DNA of 64,000 nucleotides from Aphis gossypii. Lineage: Eukaryota > Arthropoda > Insecta > Hemiptera > Aphididae. The notes beneath the pieces were generated by a model. The model saw only the letters and a list, made by a program, of their open reading frames with translations. It was not told the origin of the DNA and searched no databases. This document shows, in pieces, positions 54,420-64,000 of the stretch. The DNA is taken from positions 82,492,604-82,556,603 of the forward strand of contig NC_065531.1 of NCBI RefSeq assembly GCF_020184175.1. The letters are read 5' to 3'. How positions within the stretch are numbered: position 1 is the stretch's first letter; each line of letters begins with the position of its first letter. A program made the position numbers and the translations under genes.

Positions 54420-57400
54420 TTTCGGTATGCATTATAGATGATTACAACTAACGTTAGATATTATTATACAGTATATACCGTAAAATAATTAAGAGTTTAT
54501 TCATTAAAATTGTAATTACTATAAATCAATTTATGAGAGTTATTGTTTGTATATTATTATTAATTATTCCTGATATAGGTTCCACCAAATATTTTTATCG
54601 TTAATTATCTTGCAACTGAAACAAAACTTAATAAAATAAATTACTGCTGTATGGTCATAACTCACTTAAATAGCAAAAATACCATAAACTTTAAAAAATA
54701 TATAAACAAATTCAATAAATTTATGAACAATAATTTATAGTAATTAATTATAAAAAATTTTAATCAATTCCTAGAAACCAATCAATAAATTATTATTATT
54801 ACGTATTGTATAAAAGAATGATTGATCTATTTTAAATATCTAACCGGAAGCACATATTGCTGCAATATCATCACTCTAAATATAACAAATACTCGTATGC
54901 CTGCAACAATAAATAAAAAAAAAAATGATCAATATAAATCTGAGATAATATTTCATAAAAGATTGGTGAAGAATTTTTCCCTTATTTTGTAATAAAAAGT
55001 TTTGTTAATAACAATAATTATATTAACAAATGCACACAAATATATAATTTTGATGCAATATACTTATGATGAATATTGAAGTAGGTATATGCGCATGTTA
55101 GATGTTATACTTAAGATTCGAGGATGTTTATATCTTCCGACACATCAGTATTTCCAATATTATCATTTATCAATTTAATTCATTTTATATTTTGTATTGT
55201 ACCCTTATACAAATATTAAAAATTTTCTTTTATACATAATAAAAAATATATATATATATTATAGATACTATTTATATTGAATTTTACACGTGAAGTGATC
55301 ACATTTACAAAATCGTTCATATTCACAATTGTTATTTATAATTAAAAACAGAATAATTACTTTTTGTTTGCAAATAAAAATATTTTAAGCAAAAAAAGAG
55401 ATATAAAATGAATCCTAAATAATCTTGTATTGCGGTATATAAAATAAAACTAAAGCACCTACCGTACATATGTAGATATTATTAAAACTAATTAGTATTC
55501 ATTCAAATAACACTGTCTGGAGTCTAGACTTAAAACAGTGAAATCATTAAGGGCGTTTAAGCACTGTAATTTTGTTGATTTTCCTTCAACAATTATTAAT
55601 TCCGCGAATACTGCGAAAAATATTCTTCCTATTCAGCATTTAAAAAAAGGAATAAAAGAGAAAAAGTGAAACTAACAATAAATAAATATGTATCTAAAAT
55701 ATGCAATTCAGAAAACTTATATCATAATAAATAATAGTTTATAATTTAATTAATTAATATTTCATTCTTTATTTTACAAAATTTAAAAATAATAGATATA
55801 ATAAAATTGATAATAGTATTAACTGTTTAATACTTAACAATTATTTTGAATAATAAATAATAATTAATAGTTATTAATATTATTGAAAACATAAAATACG
55901 TGAAACATAATCACACTACCCAAAGACAACATTAATTATAAAATAACATATTTTATCAACCATTGTGTCTACATATCTATAGACTATAATTCAACAACTG
56001 AAAGAATGTTGAGTTTTAAATACTTTATGATATAGTTATACTGACACGGTAGTGGTATGTAATATTACGTAACTCGGATCCGTATCAATACCAATGTGAA
56101 GCTATATAGCTAAATATGTGGTAAAAGCAAACATATTACACTCTTCTTTTTCCTATTTTCTACTTCTGATCATATTTCACTGAAAGAGTTCAACGAAGTC
56201 TTCTTTTCTCGTACACTCCCCGACAGACACAATGACGATAGATTGTGAGGATGATAAAAATAGGCACATTGTATATATTTTTAATGGAATGAACAGTCTT
56301 TCATTATTACGACTATTGTCTAATTGGAACTTGGCACATAGCCTGATAACAACTCTGTTGTGACATTTTGTTCACGGTAAGCGAACCTTTCATTAAAAAG
56401 AACTTTTTAATTTAATAATAGGTACTTATCGGTTAGTTGAAACAAAACAATACAATTATCTTGATGAAGTCAGATCTTTTGCTGGTTTTTAACTATGTTT
56501 GTTCAAAACAGTTATTAGTTATAATATGTATAATATAATATAATTTATTTTTAACACTAACAAAACATATTATACAAACATACACTAATTAAATAATTAT
56601 GTATAGAGTATACAATATATATATATTATGTGGCTGTTACCTATCTATAAAAAAATTAGAAACAATTAAAATATTAAATAATATAACTGTAAATTTCAAT
56701 CTAAAACAGAATTTTCCTTTTTATTTTGATAAACTTGCTTGTAATTAACTCGTTTTTTTGAAAAACTGACACTTTGTAGTAAAATTGCTCATAATCATTT
56801 GAATTAAAAATATTTGAATACTATTTAAGTGCTCCTAGAATTTAAATTTATTTGTTATTAAAATAATGTTAAAAAATATAATATTAACGCTAACTATTAA
56901 TTAATGAAAGTAACCTACAAACAAATTATAAGGACCAATTTTTTTTTATTGAACTATTATGTTAAGGCATAGAGCATACACCAACATAATTATGACTTAA
57001 GTAATATTTAAAATATAATGCCAATTTTAAATTATATAAATACGATTACCCTACAGGTTAAGACTTAACCGTTAAGCCATACATTTATAATATATAATTA
57101 AATATCTTATTGTATTTGATTATAGAACTAGTGCAAGTTCAATTAATAAATGTTTATATAACGCTAGTGGCCTGTTTTGATTTTCTATGATAATTTTGTT
57201 TTAAAACTTATCTAAAATAAACTCAGCTTAACTTGATTAAAGAAAATATACAACATGTATTACTTATACCACGTTACGCATTAAAAAATCATCAATTTGA
57301 CGTAATTAAACTTCAATTACGATTTATGCAGCGTCAGATTAACTGACACCAGACTGATTTGTTTTTGGAGCTATATTTTTTTATTATAACATTTTATTTT

Positions 57401-60400
57401 TTTAATTTGCAATTCTAAACTAAAGTTGCTTATTACCCTTTCCCTTTATACAAAAAGTTATTTATCATTGTTAAATATTAAATTATGTTTTTAAACAATA
57501 ATTATAGTTTGAAAAAAATTTATTCATAATATTAAAATATAATTTATATTGGTTTATTTAATATAAAATATCACGAATAAATAAAATTGACTTTTAGTTT
57601 ACTAACTTAAAACCAATAAAATAATTTTTATATTATTATGTATTTTCGTGTAGATATACTAGAGAAAATATTTTAAAAAGTAAATTATTCTTAATCTGCT
57701 GTAAAAACATGGTGACAGTATAAATTAAAATCAATTAGAAAATACTACACAAACATTATGTTATAGGTAGGTATTGACGTATTGTATTTGTTGTTCACTA
57801 TTCATAAATAAAACGTAAAACATGTTATTTGATTATGTTCTCAAAATTATTAAATATTTCTTATTTTGTAAATGCTGGTTCTAAATTCAAATATTCATCG
57901 GTCGGTTATGATAAATATAATTTATTGAAGCCTACATTACCTATTCCTATGACCGTGGCCGAGAATATTTGAAAGGGAAATAAATATCAACCCCTCCAAT
58001 ACTTAATTTATAAGATAATAGTACCCGAAGGGCGTTACTAAATTATACATAACCCTTAAAATATGTTAAAACTAACCACATACCTACCATATACACACTC
58101 AAATAAGGAACATACTAGTATTATAATAATGTAATGATTGTCGTTTTTACAGCTTTCGTTTCAATTTTAATAAAACGTTTCATTCATAAAGTTTATTAGT
58201 ATGAGGAATTGCATGCGATTTAAATAAGTACACATGTAAAATACGCACAGATCAAAATTATTATTACCTAAAATCTGTATGCATGTCGCGCTAAACAATT
58301 TAAAATACAGTGTAATTATTTTAATTAGAGAAGTTAATTATTTATGTCTTTAAAGTTTTGATGAGCGGAATAGTGGACCTAATATTTCGGGGTACCTACA
58401 CCTGTGCCACTCTATTCATCAAATACATAGGTATAACAGTAAGTTGCACTTGTTCAAAATTTAATTTGTATGCTGTACCTATTATTTTGAAAAATATTTT
58501 AATTTGAAATATAAAATAAAAAATATATGTTGACATTTAAAAATTAGAAAACTTAAGAATACGATAAAAATATTAATATTTTTCAAAAATGTTGTTTTAT
58601 AATAACTTTGAATTATATAAAAACAAAAAAAAAAAACATTAATACTTTTCAAGATAATGAGCATATAAATAAACAGGTTTGATTTTTTTCAACAGACAAA
58701 ATATAAGTGCTAAAATGTAAAACATCATACTACAAATTAAAATATTATAAAATATATTAATAGATTTAATGGGTAGTTAATAATACTAATTAATTAATAA
58801 CAATACGACATATTTTAATAGTATTTATATTTTATAATATATTATAAGTATAATCAATAAATATTATCACTTTTATTATGAATTAATTAACATAATTAAC
58901 AATTATATTATTTAATAATTCTCTAATTATTTAGTGACTTTTTACAGTTAATCGATAAATTATTTTTGTAATTATAAAATGAATGTAATTTGTAAATGAA
59001 ACATTTCAGCTTTAAATGTATTTAAATTTAAATATTTATTAGCAGCTATATAGGATCAATTATTAATGTTATCTATAATCAAATATCAATGGTACATACT
59101 ATATTTTATACAGTATTTTTACGTAACCTCATTATTAAAATGAAATAGGTATTTAAAAATGTTGCTTATAATATTCATTTGAATAAAAACTGTTTTTAAT
59201 TGTATTGGTACTTCTAAAAAAATAATATCCTATTAACTTGAACTTGAAAAATAAAATGTATTGTTACAGCATTTAAGTTTATTTTTTTATATTTTTCGTT
59301 TTAAATTTGAAGTGTTTCCGAAATTTTTTATTAGTTCTATGTATAATGATTATGTGCAATCTTTACAGTTTACATATGTTTTCAGATAACTATTTTAAGC
59401 ATACTAAAGTAGCTCGAAATTTTGCATGTAAGGCTTATAGATTAGACATTTAAGTTTTAGAGTATATCACATCATATTTTTAATTAGCGAAGTTTCTAGT
59501 ATTTTTTTAGGAAATTGTTAACAAATCTGAAAATGATTTTTTAATAGAATAACCAGAACTCCGCAAAAGTTAATTTTTTATTATTAATAAATCACTTGCT
59601 AGTTATTGAGTTAAAATTAAAAATAATAATATATTTTTGTATAATATCATATTATTATCCTGCAGTACAAAGGTAAGTATTTAGTTTCAAAATGAATGCC
59701 CAATATTGTATTGAAACAATTGAACAGATAGATTTTTTTATTGCTATTTATCAGTTATCCGACATCTAAAGGCCATTATCTAAAATTTATTTGTTTTTTC
59801 AATTTTGTAATAATTTAAGTATTATATGCTATAACCTATAAATCTATTTTAATATTGATTTATGAAATATTTTATCTGAAACAGAAGCCACTTTCTGTAT
59901 TAATTATAAATAAATATCTATATAAAATATTATAATATATTAAATCCGTACTCTCAGTACTCAGTACTGCTATAGTATTATATAGTGTTAGTGTATAATA
60001 TAAAAATATACAGACTTACTCATTTGTACATAATATTATAAAAAAAAAAAACAAATCAAATAACCATCACCGCATGAGAATTTTAATAATTTTAGTATTT
60101 TTAACAATTAAATGATATGATAATAACATCACATAAAAATAAACATAATATTAAGCTTTGTATATCAAATATCAAATAGTAGGAACTTATATTATGACAT
60201 GACACATAATACATAAAACATAACCAATGCGTCAATGCTTTACATATATTGGTTACCTACTTAGAACGTAATAATATTTTATTGTTGAGCTATCTAACGG
60301 GAAATATAATATAACACGACTTTGAGAATAAAAATTATAGTAAGTAGGTATATACCTATAAAGCTTATATATATACTATAAGTCTATACGTCTATATAAT

Positions 60401-61741
60401 ATATTTTATAATATACACAAGATCGTTTAATAGATTTTACTTACAGTTTAATAGTGTTATTAATAATACAAACAAAATTATGAAAGTTTTTATCAATTTT
60501 AAGCATCACGGACCTACTACTGTTTAATGCAAAAAGATTGGAATTCGATAATAATATCTATTCAGAATTAATGTTAATTATTAAGGTCACATAAAAAGCA
60601 TACCTATATATTATTATTCAAACTGGTTTAACTCCAGTTATCTTTTTCCAATGGTTAATAATTAATTAAAAATTCTTATTTTCGGTTTACGCAGTCAAGT
60701 ATCATGGCTGTATTGTATAATTGTATGAATCTACCTATTGTAGTTTATACATCTTTATTAGCAATAATATATAATAAGCAATTTATCGTGAGTTCTATTC
60801 TTTAAAATTATAGTCAATAGTCAATGTGTTGTCTTGAGTTAATCGGATACCATAACTCATAAGTTTGATTTTACATAGAAGAAAAGAAAGATCTAGGTAC
60901 TAACTGTGAGTAACGAATTATCTTCGAGTGAAACAAAATTAACAGGTGATTGTATTAAATATTTAATAAAAATTAGGTGAACCACTCAGATCCAGTACAT
61001 AATTTTATACGTTTCAGCTATCGTTTGGCGCCAGTTTAAATAAACACCTCTGCAGTCTATATTAAAAGAAAATAATATATTTTAAAAAATAATAATAATA
61101 ATAATACTGCAGTTTCTCCACGTGTATGCTGTCAGGTGGAACAAAGAATTGATTTAAATTAACTACTGGTAACAGTACCTACTTATCATGAATTACAACA
61201 AATCAACATCAAAATTAATCAAGTGTTATGAACTTAAATAAATTGTAGACATTTTTAATGCAAATATAAGTCAATTCAAATTAAATCGAGCGCAGCAATC
61301 ATTAAAATATTTATTATAGTTAAAAATATTGCCAAGATTGACGATTGTAATATATTATACTGCTACTAAATAACATTAGATAATAATAATAAAAAAAAGT
61401 CTACAACATTGAAAACAATTAAATGAGAGTACCCAGAGTACCTATATTATTTAAATATATCGACGGTTGTTGAGAAAAAAAATCGTTTTTCACATTGATT
61501 TATTAATATTTACATAGGTAATAATAATGGGTAATATAGATGATATATTGTACCAACAGCTTCAATGAATGAATATTTTAGTCGATAAAGCGAAAGTGCA
61601 TCTGGTCTGTACGAGTGTACGACTAACATTTTTTATTCATAACTTTATATATTATAATATAAACATTGGTTAGCAAAAGTCAGTGGAGATAATTAAGTTG
61701 AAGCCGTTGGAGATTTTTGACTTTATTGTATATTATGTGTT

Positions 61742-61760
61742 TGTGTGTGTGTGTGTGTGT
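61742..61760. repeat. (TG)n microsatellite
   Basis: An uninterrupted TG run. It produces the VCVCVC stretch of a chance frame at 61683-61874. Confidence 0.9.
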
Positions 61761-62785
61761 TCAGTACCAAAACTCAAGAGTAATAATATATCCAAAGTTT
61801 TCAGCATGGCTTCGTCCCTACGGGTCTTTCAACAACGATCTTCAAATTATCGCATGCTATACATATTATATTAAATAGAAAGTTATAGAATACACAAACA
61901 CGCATATACACAATGACATCGCACACAGAATACCACCGCGTGCTTCCATATCAATTGTATCTATTTACATATTAAATTAATTTTTGAACATTATACTGCA
62001 GAATTAAGCTTGAATATCATTTATCCACTATGATTAATGATTATACCATGCTCGAATAAGAATTTACCTATACTGCAAAAAGTCTCAAGTCTCATGTAAC
62101 ATTGTCAGTTGTCAACCTTCTATAAGAGATGATAAATCCTCACAATAAAATTGTTTTCATTTTTAATAACCAAAATATTCCGTAACTATATATTCCGTAG
62201 GTACAAAACGATGTTTGGTCAAGGTCGGTGGATAAATTTATCGGACGAGCACTAAAGCAAAATCGCTTATTTAAACCATTAAAATAATATAATACTTTGC
62301 AACGAATGAGCACGCATACATTATTTCGATTAGACATTACGTATAATAGCTACCTATTATTTATTAATGTCACAGTATACCTATATTATTTTGAGTAGGT
62401 ACCACGGCACTTAAATCTTAAATTGAATAGATTGAATTGCGCAAGATTATTTTAAGTACTTAAACTAAATTTTTTACTGTCAAGATTCTTGTACAATCAA
62501 AATTAGAAAATAAAATCAATCATACAGACATATATAGTTAAAAATTATAATGTACTTAGTTGACTTTACAAAGTAAAAGTTAGATAAAATGTAATTAAAT
62601 ATAATGTAATGATATTTAGGTATATTATACATGATACATTTATTTTACCATATATCATTATCATTTATATCAATATACTACATTATAGTGTACAACGTGT
62701 ACTAAGATTTTACATGAAAATCTAAATAATCTTTTATTTAAAAATTGTAAAAAGCGTTAGGTATTTACCATTCAATTTATTTAAA

Positions 62786-62804
62786 ATATATATATATATA
62801 TATA
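62786..62804. repeat. (AT)9 microsatellite
   Basis: An uninterrupted AT run. Confidence 0.9.
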
Positions 62805-64000
62805 CTGAATTGATTTACTGTTTATTAAATTATTTTGTATAAATTGGACCATAGATTTTCAAAAATTTTGAACACCTTGGTATAAACAATTCTTAAACTA
62901 AAATCAACCAGTCTTAAAGTACTTACAAGTTACAACTACAATTAGTATACTAGGTATAAAAGATTGAAAACTGAAATCTATTACTCGTAAATTTTTAATG
63001 TTCAAAATATTAAAATATTATTTTGCTTAGAATAATATTTAGAATTAATTATTTTTTTAATCTATTGATGAATTATTAATTATTATGCATATTGAACAGT
63101 TTTATATTAATTTATATCTATATATTGTGTCATTATATTAGTAATCCTAATTCTTATAACTTCTTAAGTTTCGAACTTTAACCAAGAGCAGAAATAACAG
63201 AAATAATGATGAAAAAATATAAATTAGACTATATTAGTTTAAAGCTATTCGTTTAGGATAATTTATTTTTGATGCAGGTAAATACCTACTATAATTAACA
63301 ACATAAAAACTAAGAAATGAAGTTATGCATTCATGATAAATATTTTTGGTTAAAATTGATGCGTAAATTGTTCGGTAATAATACGACAAGTGTTATTGAT
63401 TACAATAGTAATTGGCATCTTACAATAATCTACTTACTAAAATAGTAAGCTTAAGGCGTCTAATGTCTATAATACCTACTTATATTTATTTCACAAGCTC
63501 CCTGTCACTCGTCTAATTATAATTATTACAGTGCAGTAGTAACTAGTATCGACAGTATCGTTTATTAGAGTCCAGGGAATTGGCTATAGCTATAGGCATG
63601 ATTTAGGTAGATATAGATACTTTATGTCTTTGTAATTATAATTATTGCCATTTTATCCAGCGGATCCTTAACCTTGAACAATTGGGATGGAAGTATCAAA
63701 AATACGTGATCGCCTCTTGGTTTCTAAAGTGTTATTGCCACTATTGAATAGTGACATTAAACGGATACGTCGTGTAAATTGTAGTAATGTAATACAAGTT
63801 GTTATAACGTATGCGAATACGACAGATTATTAATCGCGACAAATTTAAACAGGTTTTCGGTAATAATATGTTCGTGTATAGCTGTGCGTGTACGACATGA
63901 AATGATTAATGGCAATTGAAAATTTTAATAGAAGTAAATTGTGCTTAACACGTATTTTAACAGTTGTGTACTTGTGTGTAAGTGTAGTACAACGACGACA

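Larger units (their letters stand above)
54420..64000. other. AT-rich intergenic-type DNA
   Basis: No gene was recognised. Slightly GC-richer stretches occur at about 55.9-56.4 kb and 63.5-64.0 kb. The last resembles promoter-proximal DNA of a gene beyond the right edge, but nothing in it is decisive. Confidence 0.5.

Noticed and set aside
1..64000. Bacterial, symbiont or mitochondrial origin, suggested by the high AT content
   Set aside because: There is no dense coding, no operons, and no tRNA or rRNA; splice signals, microsatellites and dispersed repeats indicate insect nuclear DNA.

Overview
This 64-kb window looks like insect nuclear DNA, most probably from an aphid. It is very AT-rich, gene-poor and full of simple repeats. 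The palindrome TAGGTACCTA recurs at least six times, and it carries decayed interspersed repeats with GATTCTGAGC-type ends that I associate with aphid genomes. I see no bacterial gene density, operons, tRNA, rRNA or CRISPR array. Nearly all longer open frames are chance frames in intron or intergenic DNA, and many lack an ATG.

The best-supported content is a minus-strand gene with long introns. Three phase-compatible exon pieces at 12.15-12.03 kb (A), 11.13-11.01 kb (B) and 6.56-6.37 kb (C) join into most of one MRH-type (mannose-6-phosphate-receptor homology) domain. The joined frame has the expected order and spacing of most conserved cysteines, and exon B has a near-match to an IGF2R repeat. 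The end of the domain, any membrane segment and the stop codon were not found; they may lie further left or outside the window. A separate minus-strand exon at 39.82-39.74 kb encodes a clear signal peptide, ends at a phase-1 splice donor and sits in a CpG-rich, promoter-like island. It could be exon 1 of the same gene, which implies a 27-kb first intron, or of an unseen gene.

Layout. 1-6.3 kb: AT-rich DNA with a 450-bp foldback element around a poly-C loop (3.57-4.02 kb) and an old retroelement-like relic (4.77-5.57 kb). 6.3-12.2 kb: the MRH exons. 12.2-39.7 kb: intron or intergenic DNA with scattered GC-richer blocks, one of which (34.7 kb) could hold an alternative first exon. 39.7-40.35 kb: CpG-rich promoter and signal-peptide exon, with a possible divergent plus-strand start. 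40.4-64 kb: upstream DNA with two copies of a dispersed repeat (41.4-42.0 and 43.5-44.3 kb), a 600-bp terminal-inverted-repeat element (53.8 kb), and GC-rich blocks at 45.0, 49.3 and 50.9 kb holding small open frames of uncertain meaning.

All identifications come from reading the sequence by eye. The MRH assignment rests on cysteine spacing, matching splice phases and remembered family motifs, not on a database search.
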